The notes under the pieces are model-generated. The model saw only the letters and a list, made by a program, of their open reading frames with translations. It was not told the DNA's origin and searched no databases. This document shows positions 15,749 to 24,220 of a DNA stretch of 36,638 bases, piece by piece (the first letter of the stretch is position 1; every line of letters starts with the position of its first letter). The stretch comes from an uncultured Saprospiraceae bacterium. Lineage in GTDB: Bacteria > Bacteroidota > Bacteroidia > Chitinophagales > Saprospiraceae. The stretch covers positions 1-36,638 of the forward strand of contig CALAJP010000032.1 in the NCBI GenBank assembly GCA_937922815.1. The letters run 5' to 3'. The position numbers were made by a program, and so were the translations under genes.

Positions 15749-16660
15749 TTACAAACTTGAAGCTTGCCCTACTTTTTTGATGAAAATTTCGTTCAACGTA
15801 GGCAATACTTCTTCAAATCTTAGGATAGGGATATCTTTAGATAATAAATACTGAAACACATCTTTTATTTGGTCTTCATCATCCAATTTTAATGTCATTT
15901 CTTGATTTTCTATCTTAACGATACATTTATTTAAAAATGAGCTGTCTGGTATAGTTCCTTTAAACTTTAGGCTAAATATATTTTCTTTACTCTGTTGTTT
16001 AATATCCTCTACACTTCCTTCCAAGACAATTTGCCCTTTGTTAATTACGACTATGTTTTCACAAACTTCTTCCACTTGCTCCATTCGATGAGTTGAGAAT
16101 ATAATCGTAACACCTCTCTGTTTTAATTCGTAAATTTCGTTTCGAATCAAATTTGTATTAATAGGGTCTAAACCAGAAAAGGGTTCGTCCAATATCAACA
16201 AGGGGGGTTCATGTATTACCGTTGAAATAAATTGTACTTTCTGTTGCATCCCTTTTGATAGTTCTTCAACTTTCTTCTCTGCTGTTTCAGACAAACTGAA
16301 TTTTTCTAACCATTGCTTTGCTTTCTGAGTGGCCTCACCTTTAGGCATTCCTTTCAACCTTGCAACATAAACAATATGGTCAGTGACTTTCATTTTTTTA
16401 TAAAGCCCTCTTTCTTCTGGCAAGTAACCAATTTCTTTTTGTGTTTTTTCACCTACTTGTATCCCATTCAATGTAATTGATCCACTATCAGGTCTTGTAA
16501 TAGCAGTTATCATACGAATTAACGAAGTTTTACCCGCTCCATTAGGTCCTAATAGTCCAAATATTGAACCTGTGGGTATATCGAAAGACATATCTCGAAC
16601 CGCATGTAAATTCTGATAATGTTTATTTACATTTTTTATTTCTATACAAGTATTACCCAT
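15749..16660 (-). CDS. ABC transporter ATP-binding protein (NatA-like)
   Basis: An ATPase of about 303 residues that pairs with the downstream permease. Motifs (numbering from ATG at 16660): Walker A GPNGAGKT 38-45, signature LSKGMQQ 134-140, Walker B LLILDEP 154-160, and switch His in FSTH near 191. The C-terminal 80 residues form the extra domain usual in DrrA/NatA-type ATPases. I prefer the ATG at 16660 (MGNTCIEIKNVNKHY) over the one at 16675. It overlaps the gltX stop by 8 bases, an arrangement suggesting translational coupling. Genes gltX, ATPase and permease are therefore one operon. Confidence 0.92.
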   Translation of the reverse strand: MGNTCIEIKNVNKHYQNLHAVRDMSFDIPTGSIFGLLGPNGAGKTSLIRMITAITRPDSGSITLNGIQVGEKTQKEIGYLPEERGLYKKMKVTDHIVYVARLKGMPKGEATQKAKQWLEKFSLSETAEKKVEELSKGMQQKVQFISTVIHEPPLLILDEPFSGLDPINTNLIRNEIYELKQRGVTIIFSTHRMEQVEEVCENIVVINKGQIVLEGSVEDIKQQSKENIFSLKFKGTIPDSSFLNKCIVKIENQEMTLKLDDEDQIKDVFQYLLSKDIPILRFEEVLPTLNEIFIKKVGQASSL

Positions 16661-18173
16661 TTGTTTGATTTTCAAATTTTTCTATTGCCGTTAACATTCT
16701 TTTCTTAGCATTTTCAATACCTAAGTAAGAAATTAATTCAAAGACATCGGGTCCTTTCATGGTACCACTCAATCCTACACGAAGTAAAGGCAACACGTCT
16801 CCGAAACCGTAGCCTGCACTTTTCATTTTTTCTACAAAAACATCTTTTAATTGAGTATGTTTATCAGAATCTAAGGTTTCGAAGGCAGAAAAGACATCAT
16901 TAAAGAAAGTAGCTTTTTCCGATTTCCATTTTTTCTTTACTGTTTTTGCATCATATTCTTTTACATCTTCAAAAAGATAATACCCCTCAACGAATATATC
17001 TTTGGTAAATGTCAACCTTTCTTTCATTAATTGAATTGCTGCTGACAGTTTTTTGTTTTCCAAAGCTGGATATTTATCACGAGCAACACTTAAAAGTTTC
17101 GTTGCTAAATCATCACTATCTGAAGCTAAAATATATTGTTGATTAAACCATTTTGCTTTTTCATAATCAAACCTTGCCCCCGATTTTCCAATTCTATCCA
17201 AATCAAAAGATTGTTCTAATTGAGAAAGACTAAACATTTCTTGTTCTGTTCCTGGGTTCCAACTCATTAATGCCAAGAAATTCAAAGCTGCTTCTGGCTC
17301 AAAACCACAGTCGTCAAAACCTTCAAAAGAATCTCCATTCTCATTCCATGACAATGGGAAAACGGGTATTCCTAATTTCGCTCCATCTCGTTTACTTAAT
17401 TTCCCTTTGCCGTTTGGTTTTAATATTAATGGCAAATGTGCAAAAATAGGAGCGGAAACACCTAAAAACTTATACAGATACGCATGATGTCCCGTCGAAG
17501 GCAACCACTCTTCCCCTCTAATGACATGCGAAATTTCCATTAAATGATCATCTACCACATTCGCTAAATGATAAGTCGGCAAACCGTCTCCTTTCAAAAT
17601 AATTTTATCATCTAATTCGTCACTTTTAAAAGTTACTTCGCCACGAATAGCATCATTAAAAGAGATTAATTCTTCTTCTGGAATCCTAATCCGTACCGTA
17701 TATTCTCCTTCAGCTACTAGTTTTTCAGTTTCTTCTTTCGATAACGTCAACGAGTTTCTCATATTCAAACGGGTATGAATCCCATATTTAAATACTTCTT
17801 TTTGGGCTTCCATTTTATCTCGCACAGCTTTCAACTCTTCTGCGGTATCGAAAGCATAATACGCATTGCCTTGACGGATTAATTGATTTACATATTTTTT
17901 ATAAATGTCACTTCTTTCGCTTTGGCGGTACGGCCCTTTTTCGCCGCCTATAGTTGGCCCTTCGTCAGGTTCAATACCACACCATCTCAACGCATCCACA
18001 ATATATTTTTCGGCATTTTCAACATATCTGTTTTGATCAGTATCTTCTATTCTTAGAATAAAAGTACCTCGATGTTTTCTGGCAAAAAGATAATTATACA
18101 ATGCGGTTCTTACACCTCCAATATGAAGGGCACCCGTTGGGCTTGGAGCAAATCTTACTCGGACTGCAGACAT
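16653..18173 (-). CDS. gltX: Glutamate--tRNA ligase
   Basis: The 506-residue class I aminoacyl-tRNA synthetase that charges tRNA-Glu in the cytoplasm. The HIGH-type motif is HIGG (17-20) in PSPTGALHIGGVRTALYN. The KMSKS-type motif is KLSKR (258-262), and RIEDTDQNRY and HVIRGEEWLPST are family signatures. The C-terminal anticodon-binding alpha-helical domain runs from about 330. Length is normal for Bacteroidota enzymes. It is the first gene of an operon with an ABC exporter. The upstream 138 bases separate it from the divergent deacetylase; no perfect TAnnTTTG element was found there. Confidence 0.97.
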   Translation of the reverse strand: MSAVRVRFAPSPTGALHIGGVRTALYNYLFARKHRGTFILRIEDTDQNRYVENAEKYIVDALRWCGIEPDEGPTIGGEKGPYRQSERSDIYKKYVNQLIRQGNAYYAFDTAEELKAVRDKMEAQKEVFKYGIHTRLNMRNSLTLSKEETEKLVAEGEYTVRIRIPEEELISFNDAIRGEVTFKSDELDDKIILKGDGLPTYHLANVVDDHLMEISHVIRGEEWLPSTGHHAYLYKFLGVSAPIFAHLPLILKPNGKGKLSKRDGAKLGIPVFPLSWNENGDSFEGFDDCGFEPEAALNFLALMSWNPGTEQEMFSLSQLEQSFDLDRIGKSGARFDYEKAKWFNQQYILASDSDDLATKLLSVARDKYPALENKKLSAAIQLMKERLTFTKDIFVEGYYLFEDVKEYDAKTVKKKWKSEKATFFNDVFSAFETLDSDKHTQLKDVFVEKMKSAGYGFGDVLPLLRVGLSGTMKGPDVFELISYLGIENAKKRMLTAIEKFENQTNG

Positions 18174-18329
18174 TTTTTATTTTTTTTAATATTTTTTCAT
18201 AAGAAAAGCAGCAAAATGGCGTTAATAAACGTATTAAATATAGCGGCTTTTGATTAATTGTCTCAAAATTAATTAAAAATACGTGCTTTTCTTATCCTAG
18301 AACAACATATATTGCTAAACCCCTTTAAA

Positions 18330-18983
18330 ATGTACTTAGTAAAAACACCAAAAATCATTAAAAGTATGTTTCCCTCTTTAAGATGGGAGATTAAAACCGA
18401 TGAAAAAGAATTATTTCTAACTTTCGATGACGGGCCTATTCCCGAAGTCACTCCATGGATTTTAGATTTATTAGATGAATACAACGCCAAGGCTACTTTT
18501 TTTGTAGTAGGAAATAACGTAGAGAAACATCCTGACATCGCTGGTGATATTATTGCCAGAAACCATGCTTTAGGAAACCATACTTATAACCACCTTAATG
18601 GTTGGAAAACTGATAATTTGCCTTATTTTTTAAATATTAAAAAAAGTGCAAAACTAGTCAATACAACTTTGTTTAGACCGCCTTATGGTAAATTGACTCC
18701 TAAACAAATTGAATTCTTGCAAAGACACTACAAAATAATTATGTGGGATGTTTTGAGTGGGGATTTCGACGAGAATATTTCGGCTGAAAAATGCTACAAT
18801 AATGTTGTACAATACAGCAAACCTGGTTCTATCATTGTATTTCATGACAATATCAAAGCGATGAAGAAAGTTAAGGAAGTTTTACCTAGAATTCTTGAAT
18901 ATTATTCTAATCTAGGATATACTTTCTCAACAATTCCAGACCAAACTGCTACTTTTAAGAAAGTACAACAAATAACTGCCTAA
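18330..18983 (+). CDS. Polysaccharide deacetylase (NodB domain)
   Basis: A 217-residue carbohydrate esterase family 4 protein. All five catalytic motifs are visible: TFDDGP (31-36, with catalytic Asp33 and metal ligand Asp34), HTYNH (84-88, metal histidines), RPPYG (116-120), the tryptophan of IMWDV (139) and the catalytic His of VFHD (170-173). Such enzymes remove N-acetyl groups from peptidoglycan, chitin-like or exopolysaccharide glycans. No signal peptide is seen from the ATG at 18330. A TTG start at 18312 would add only six residues and no signal, so the protein may be cytoplasmic or exported by another route. It is followed by a hairpin at 19016-19046. Confidence 0.9.
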   Translation: MYLVKTPKIIKSMFPSLRWEIKTDEKELFLTFDDGPIPEVTPWILDLLDEYNAKATFFVVGNNVEKHPDIAGDIIARNHALGNHTYNHLNGWKTDNLPYFLNIKKSAKLVNTTLFRPPYGKLTPKQIEFLQRHYKIIMWDVLSGDFDENISAEKCYNNVVQYSKPGSIIVFHDNIKAMKKVKEVLPRILEYYSNLGYTFSTIPDQTATFKKVQQITA

Positions 18984-19015
18984 TATTTTTTTTTGATAAA
19001 GGTTAAATAACGAAC

Positions 19016-19046
19016 AAAGGCAAGCGGTTTCAGGCGGTTTGCCTTT
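19016..19046. terminator. Terminator between deacetylase and EamA gene
   Basis: AAAGGCAA (19016-19023) pairs with TTGCCTTT (19039-19046) around a 15-base loop, followed on the plus strand by TGTTTTTG. The right arm lies within the last codons of the convergent EamA gene, whose stop is at 19030-19032. It serves the deacetylase gene and may also work in the opposite direction. Confidence 0.7.
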
Positions 19047-19908
19047 TGTTTTTGATAGATAGATATACCCGATAACTTTCCGCTACAACAGACGATATAA
19101 TTATTCCTCCACCTATCATGGTACTCCATTCAGGATATTCCTTTAGGACAATTATTCCTATTACGATTCCATAAATTGGCTGTGCACAACTCAATATACT
19201 GGCCGTGATAGTTGAAAAGTTTCGCAAACTGTACAAAAACAAACTATGCCCTATTGCCGTAGTGACCAAAGCCAAAATAACTAATCCCCACAAATTATCC
19301 ATAACTAAAGCTGGCTCTACTTGAAATAGTGTTGGCAATAACATAACGGAAATAATTACCATTTGAAAAACCATCAGTACAGAACCATCGTAAGTTTTCA
19401 CCTTAGGCTTCAACATTATATTTCTCATTGCATAACAAAAAGCTGAAAAAACACCGAAACCAACCGCTTTTAAGGTTCCACTTTCTAATCCAAAATCAGG
19501 TACTAAAAAATATACGCCTAACAATACAAGAGCACACAAAAACAAATGAAAACCTAACATTTTTGTTTTCAATATTATCGGCTCTAATATGGCAGTAATA
19601 GCAGGATATGTAAACAGAGACAGCATCCCGATAGCTACATTAGACAATCGCAATGCATAAAAATAAGTTATCCAATGTGCCCCCATCATTATTCCTCCTA
19701 ATAAAATGGGTATTCTATCTTCCTTTTTTATTTCAAAACGCTGTCCTTTCCATTTACAAAAAAAGAATAATAGTATCCCTGCCAATAAAGCTCTAAAGCC
19801 TATTGTCGAAAAAACAGGCATCGTGATATATCGCCCAAGCACTCCTGAAGTGCTGATAAATATCATCGCCAAATTAAGCTTAATAAAATCCTTGACAATA
19901 GAAGGCAT
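19030..19908 (-). CDS. EamA/DMT-family transporter
   Basis: A 292-residue integral membrane protein with ten hydrophobic segments arranged as two EamA repeats of five helices each. Repeat 1 begins LNLAMIFISTSGVLGRYI, and repeat 2 begins AVGFGVFSAFCYAMRNI with TAIGHSLFLYSLRN near its end. Drug/metabolite transporters of this class carry amino acids, nucleosides or other small metabolites across the inner membrane. The substrate is not predictable. It starts 31 bases after pdxH and is probably co-transcribed. A role in vitamin B6 traffic is an idea from context only. Confidence 0.88.
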   Translation of the reverse strand: MPSIVKDFIKLNLAMIFISTSGVLGRYITMPVFSTIGFRALLAGILLFFFCKWKGQRFEIKKEDRIPILLGGIMMGAHWITYFYALRLSNVAIGMLSLFTYPAITAILEPIILKTKMLGFHLFLCALVLLGVYFLVPDFGLESGTLKAVGFGVFSAFCYAMRNIMLKPKVKTYDGSVLMVFQMVIISVMLLPTLFQVEPALVMDNLWGLVILALVTTAIGHSLFLYSLRNFSTITASILSCAQPIYGIVIGIIVLKEYPEWSTMIGGGIIISSVVAESYRVYLSIKNKRQTA

Positions 19909-19939
19909 GTTTTTTTGGGGTTTGAAAAGTATTATAAAA

Positions 19940-20575
19940 TTAAGGAGCTAAACGAATTTGAGACCACTTACCTTCTTCTAATTGATAAACAACCCTATCG
20001 TGTAACCTTGAAGGTTGTCCTTGCCAAAACTCTATTTTTTGTGGAACGACTCTAAAACCGCCCCAGTTATTTGGCTTCGGAAGTGGATCTACATCTTTAA
20101 AACGAGACTCAATTCCCTCTTGAATTAGCTTTAATTCTTCTCTGTTTTCTATTTTTTGAGATTGAGGAGAAACCCAAGCACCTATTTGGCTACCTCTAGG
20201 TCTGGTGATATAATAATCGATAGATTCTTGTTCTATGATTTTTTCTACTTTTCCTTCTATTCTAATTTGTTGTTGCAATGACAACCAATTAAAATTTAAT
20301 GAAACAAAAGGATTTTGTGCCATTTCTTTCCCCTTATGACTATCGTAGTTTGTAAAAAAAACAAATCCATTATCAATTTTCTTCAACAATACAACTCTTG
20401 ATACGGGCTGTAAATTAGATTTCACAGTAGAGAGAACCATAGCATTAGGTTCAGGAATTTTCTTTTCAATCGCAATTTTCATCCAAGCTTCAAACTGTTT
20501 AATTGGGTTTGATAACATCTCGTTCATATTCCAAACGGACCTATCGTAATTTTCTCTTAAATGATCTACTTTCAT
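19940..20575 (-). CDS. pdxH: Pyridoxamine/pyridoxine 5'-phosphate oxidase
   Basis: A 211-residue FMN-dependent oxidase that converts pyridoxamine or pyridoxine 5'-phosphate to pyridoxal 5'-phosphate. Family signatures are SRVVLLKKID and FFTNYDSHKGKE (FMN contacts), NWLSLQQQIRIEGKVEKI, the substrate-site stretch RPRGSQIGAWVSPQSQ, and the C-terminal WGGFRVVPQKIEFWQGQPSRLHDR ending in RLAP. Length is typical. ATG at 20575 gives the usual N-terminus (LRENYDRSVWNMNEM). It is followed by an EamA transporter gene and preceded by the terminator of the upstream TPR gene, so it starts its own transcript. Confidence 0.95.
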   Translation of the reverse strand: MKVDHLRENYDRSVWNMNEMLSNPIKQFEAWMKIAIEKKIPEPNAMVLSTVKSNLQPVSRVVLLKKIDNGFVFFTNYDSHKGKEMAQNPFVSLNFNWLSLQQQIRIEGKVEKIIEQESIDYYITRPRGSQIGAWVSPQSQKIENREELKLIQEGIESRFKDVDPLPKPNNWGGFRVVPQKIEFWQGQPSRLHDRVVYQLEEGKWSQIRLAP

Positions 20576-20598
20576 GTTTCAAATAATTTATTGCAATA

Positions 20599-20645
20599 AA
20601 AAAGGATTCCAATAGTGCAAATTTACCACTATTAGAATCCTTTTT
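20599..20645. terminator. Strong terminator after TPR gene (purH-coaX operon end)
   Basis: AAAAAGGATTC (20599-20609) pairs with GAATCCTTTTT (20635-20645). After one mismatch, AATAGTG (20611-20617) pairs with CACTATT (20627-20633). The resulting 18-pair stem has a 9-base loop and T-runs on both strands. It lies 50 bases after the stop of the TPR gene and upstream of pdxH. Confidence 0.88.
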
Positions 20646-20695
20646 GTGTATTTAGTTATTCAATATTACGAGAACAACTATATAAAACTGTTAGC

Positions 20696-22117
20696 TTAGA
20701 AAGAAAGTTTTACGTTTTCACCAATCCAACAACCAACCTTAACAGATTGTCCTTCTTTATAACCTTGCATGAAAGCATCTTCTTTCTTAGGTTTTGAGCT
20801 GCTATATTTTCCAATTCTCTTATTAGCATCATCAGCCACAGATGGGTCAATAGATCTAGCATGAGAATATTTATTAATAGCGGCTAAAATTGCTAATCTT
20901 TTGCTAAAGTCATCTTTTCCACAATTTCGAGAAGAAGAAGCGTACATATCACCAATCAACATGTATGGTTTTCCCCAACCACTTTTCAAGTTAGCAGCTT
21001 TTAATGCAGCAGAACGAGCAGCACTATATTTCTTTTGTTTTCTAAACTGAATAGAAGCTATTTTCATATAATGACCTGCTTGTTTTTCTGGATCAACATC
21101 TTTAGTAATAGCCTCGTTATATTTAGCAATAGCACCATCAAAATCGCCCGCATCATACATTTTTTTAGCCATGACTGCGGGGTTATTAGCTTCAAATTCT
21201 GCTTGTCTTTTAGCATTAATTTCTGCAGCATAAACCGCCCATTTAGCTTCCAACTCAACTAAGAATGGCTCCTCTTCAGTACATCCTTGTCTTTTTAAAG
21301 TTCTAATTGACTCTTCTAAGAAAGCAGGGTCATCTTGCTTACCGCCTTCAAATTCAGGTTTCAATTTAGCTACAAAGTAATCACAATCAAAAATGAATGT
21401 AGAAACAGCATCAAACTGTGCGTTTGCATAATCTAATGACTGTTGGTAGTAAGTACCATATTTTGCATTATTTGCGATATTATGATTACAAACATCTTGA
21501 ATCATCTTGTATGCGTCACGTGCGTCAGCTTTAGATATTGCTTCTGCAGATACTGCACGTACTGTAGCAACAGCCAAAGGAGTTATAATACTATAAAGTG
21601 TTTTATTTCCACCTCCCTTGATTGATTGAATACATTCATCATAGGTTGGTTTGTCTTGCTGGTTGAATGTGTAGAACATATCAAAACCTTTTTGACCATG
21701 CAAGTAAGCCAAATGTTCTTCTTTGGTACGCTTAGACATTTTAATTTTATCCGCTTCTACACAAGAAGCAGCTGCATCATAAAGTCCCATGATTTTATTC
21801 ATCAACTCTTCTTTTTTCGCAGCATCAGTTTCTTTTTCGTACATATCTTTATGGATAGTTACACCATCCATGTAATGATAATCACGTTTTCCATCAGCAG
21901 CAGGAGCTGCTTCGTAAACCTTTTTCCAAGCCTCGTATGCACCCGCATAATCTTTAGCCTTCATGAATCCTCTGTAAACCGAATGGGCGTCTGTCAAGGC
22001 ATCCATTTGAGGGTTACCATTCCAAGACTCACATTGAGCTTGAGCACCAAAAGCGGCAAAAGCCGATAGACCAATTGTCAAGGCTAAGCTTTTCAGGTTA
22101 GTTGTTTTGTTCAGCAT
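20696..22117 (-). CDS. Secreted TPR-containing protein
   Basis: A 473-residue periplasmic protein (signal peptide 1-27, ending FGAQA, mature CESWNG). It is alanine- and lysine-rich and helical throughout. Recognisable TPR units lie near 310-400 (MYDAGDFDGAIAKYNEAI, AGHYMKIASIQFRKQKKYSAARSAALKA, GKPYMLIGDMYA). Cysteines recur (QCE, ASCVEA, DVCNH, DCDY, QGCTEEE, NCGKD, VGCWIG) and several may form disulfides. It starts 2 bases after the outer-membrane barrel gene and is the last gene of the purH-coaX-barrel-TPR transcript. A scaffold or chaperone role at the envelope is inference. Confidence 0.8.
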   Translation of the reverse strand: MLNKTTNLKSLALTIGLSAFAAFGAQAQCESWNGNPQMDALTDAHSVYRGFMKAKDYAGAYEAWKKVYEAAPAADGKRDYHYMDGVTIHKDMYEKETDAAKKEELMNKIMGLYDAAASCVEADKIKMSKRTKEEHLAYLHGQKGFDMFYTFNQQDKPTYDECIQSIKGGGNKTLYSIITPLAVATVRAVSAEAISKADARDAYKMIQDVCNHNIANNAKYGTYYQQSLDYANAQFDAVSTFIFDCDYFVAKLKPEFEGGKQDDPAFLEESIRTLKRQGCTEEEPFLVELEAKWAVYAAEINAKRQAEFEANNPAVMAKKMYDAGDFDGAIAKYNEAITKDVDPEKQAGHYMKIASIQFRKQKKYSAARSAALKAANLKSGWGKPYMLIGDMYASSSRNCGKDDFSKRLAILAAINKYSHARSIDPSVADDANKRIGKYSSSKPKKEDAFMQGYKEGQSVKVGCWIGENVKLSF

Positions 22118-22119
22118 AT

Positions 22120-23466
22120 TTAATCAAATTTTCGTTTAAAGAACCAAGTATTATCATTTAATGAGAACCCTAAAGTTGTTTTAAAGAAGTTCTCTTCAAG
22201 TTCGTTAGCTATACCGCTTTTACCATAAGCAAAAGATAAATTCACAAAAGACATTTGCTGTCTGGCTAATATGATTGGAAATCCAAAACCTACTGTCACT
22301 GCGGTTGTTTTCAGTTGGTCTACTGTTACCCTAGGGTCAGTTTCATTATAAAATCCTATTCTATAGTGGATTTTTGAAAAGTAATTATTAAATGAATAAA
22401 TATTAGGAATATATTCCATCCCTAAAGCAAACCTATTCGTATCTTTAAATGCTTCTTCACTGCGTCCACTATTAGCATTACTCCATTGAGTATTTATGTA
22501 TTCTACACCTATTTTTAATTTATTCAACATTTCGTAAGTAACCCCAAAACCAAATGTCTGAGGTAGATACTCTGTACTTTTAACTTCAATCTGATTTAAT
22601 GTAGTATCTCTCAGCTGGTTAATAAAATGTGAAGACATTAACAAGTTGTCATCCTTAATTGTTAACTTATTCCTACCATTAAAATAGGTACTAAGCATCA
22701 ACGATTGAGGGTGTTTCGTTTCTTTTTTTGATGGAATATCTATTTTATAAGAAGCTCCTAGTCTCCATGTTACTCCCCCATAACTTCTGTTATTTTCAAT
22801 ATAAACATCACTAAAAAAATCGTCATCAACGTTTTGATAAAAACCTTCTTCTATCTTCTTACCAAAGAAGTAACCTAGCCCAAGGCCAAAGTTGAATTTC
22901 TTATATTTAAACCCATTATTCCATACCAATTTATAGGTTCCTCCTCTACCATTTCTCTCTCCTTGTATTGTTCCTGTATCATCTCTAGTAAAACTAGAAG
23001 CAATATTAAACCCTTGTATTGAATAAGGAACTAGACCTATCGACATCCCCCACCTTAAAGGTTTCTCTTTTTGGTCTAATACTTCGTTTAACGTGTTAAA
23101 CAAAGGGAAAGCGAGGTTCATATACGAAATATTCCCTCCTAAATTATCAAATTTTTGAGCTGCTGCATTACCAGAAAACTCTCCGATTCTTCCATAAATA
23201 CTAACATCAAAAACAGTATTTGTCAAAGTCCCTAAAGACGCAGGGTTTTCAATATTCGTATGTGCTTCGTCAAACATTCCTACCGATAGTCCTCCCATAC
23301 CTGCGGTATAAGGGTTATAATCAGAATAAATATCCCCCAATCCAATTTTAGAATAAGGGCTATTTAATTTTGGAGTATTATTGTCAGAAGCATTTTGTCC
23401 ATTAACATTAAAAGACAAAAATAACATAATTAGACAAAAAATAAAATTAGCCAATTTAATATGCAT
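22120..23466 (-). CDS. Outer-membrane beta-barrel protein
   Basis: A 448-residue exported protein (signal peptide 1-23, ending FNVNG). The N-terminal part has SPYSKIGLGDIYS and a Gly/Met-rich AGMGGLSVGMFD followed by NIENPASLG. This resembles the plug-and-first-strands region of FadL/OmpP1-like and PorV-like barrels of Bacteroidota. Alternating amphipathic strands with aromatic girdles run to the C-terminus (FGLGLGYFFG, FGFGVTYEMLNKLKIGVEY, TLGFSLNDNTWFFKRKF). It overlaps the coaX stop by 11 bases and precedes a secreted TPR gene. Transport of hydrophobic molecules or protein export are both possible. Confidence 0.8.
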   Translation of the reverse strand: MHIKLANFIFCLIMLFLSFNVNGQNASDNNTPKLNSPYSKIGLGDIYSDYNPYTAGMGGLSVGMFDEAHTNIENPASLGTLTNTVFDVSIYGRIGEFSGNAAAQKFDNLGGNISYMNLAFPLFNTLNEVLDQKEKPLRWGMSIGLVPYSIQGFNIASSFTRDDTGTIQGERNGRGGTYKLVWNNGFKYKKFNFGLGLGYFFGKKIEEGFYQNVDDDFFSDVYIENNRSYGGVTWRLGASYKIDIPSKKETKHPQSLMLSTYFNGRNKLTIKDDNLLMSSHFINQLRDTTLNQIEVKSTEYLPQTFGFGVTYEMLNKLKIGVEYINTQWSNANSGRSEEAFKDTNRFALGMEYIPNIYSFNNYFSKIHYRIGFYNETDPRVTVDQLKTTAVTVGFGFPIILARQQMSFVNLSFAYGKSGIANELEENFFKTTLGFSLNDNTWFFKRKFD

Positions 23467-24184
23467 TATAGCGTAAAATTTTATTCAACCCTACAAGAGC
23501 CAAATTTTGATTCAAAAATATCTTTCTTTTCAGACTTTTACTAATAAATAGGGCGTCTCCCCCTGTTAAAATTATGTTTAAGTCTGTAAAAGTACGTGAT
23601 AAAGTGTTAAAATATCCCTCTATCTCATACTTTATTCCATTGGTGACACCTGCCCAAATTGCCGTTTTCGTATTATAACCAATTAATATATCTTCATATT
23701 CTTCCGTTACAAGAGGTAATTTTTGGGTATATTCATGCATAGATTTTAGTCTCATTTCTTTGCCTGGGGCAATATTTCCACCTAAATATTCGCCACCCGA
23801 AGTCAATACATCGTAAGTTATGCACGTGCCTGCATCTATAATGATGCAATTAGAGTTAGGAAAAGTTGCATAGGCTCCTACCGCCGTTGCTATTCTATCC
23901 AAGCCTAATGTTTGCGGACTTTTATATTTATTGGTGATGGGGAGTGGAGTATGGTGAGATAGCGAAAGAATCGACTGGCATTTATGACTAAGGTGTTTGA
24001 TTAAAAAATCGGTATTGTAACCAATATTAGAAATTATTGCATATTCGAATATTTTACCTCCTATACATTCAATTACTTTTTCTAACTGTTTGCTTTCTAC
24101 TTTGTCGTATTTAATAATCGTTTCATTATCAAATATTCCCAACTTCGTAAACGTATTCCCAATATCAATTACAAGATTACTCAT
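23456..24184 (-). CDS. coaX: Type III pantothenate kinase
   Basis: A 242-residue ASKHA-fold kinase catalysing the first step of coenzyme A synthesis, pantothenate to 4'-phosphopantothenate. Signatures are the phosphate-1 loop DIGNT (7-11), GLDR (94-97, pantothenate-binding region), the phosphate-2 loop DAGT (117-120) followed by GGEYLGGNIAPG, and GVTNGIKYEIEGY. Type III enzymes need a monovalent cation and are not feedback-inhibited by CoA. It follows purH by 36 bases and its end overlaps the barrel gene by 11 bases. Confidence 0.95.
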   Translation of the reverse strand: MSNLVIDIGNTFTKLGIFDNETIIKYDKVESKQLEKVIECIGGKIFEYAIISNIGYNTDFLIKHLSHKCQSILSLSHHTPLPITNKYKSPQTLGLDRIATAVGAYATFPNSNCIIIDAGTCITYDVLTSGGEYLGGNIAPGKEMRLKSMHEYTQKLPLVTEEYEDILIGYNTKTAIWAGVTNGIKYEIEGYFNTLSRTFTDLNIILTGGDALFISKSLKRKIFLNQNLALVGLNKILRYNAY

Positions 24185-24220
24185 AAATACCTCCGTTCGA
24201 CTCCTCTTATCAATCTAAAA

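Noticed and set aside
21626-22069. 147-codon plus-strand frame opposite the secreted TPR gene
   Set aside because: It is antisense to a well-supported gene in the same operon, has no family resemblance and its low-complexity Phe/Ser/Ile content is what reverse reading of Lys/Ala-rich codons gives.
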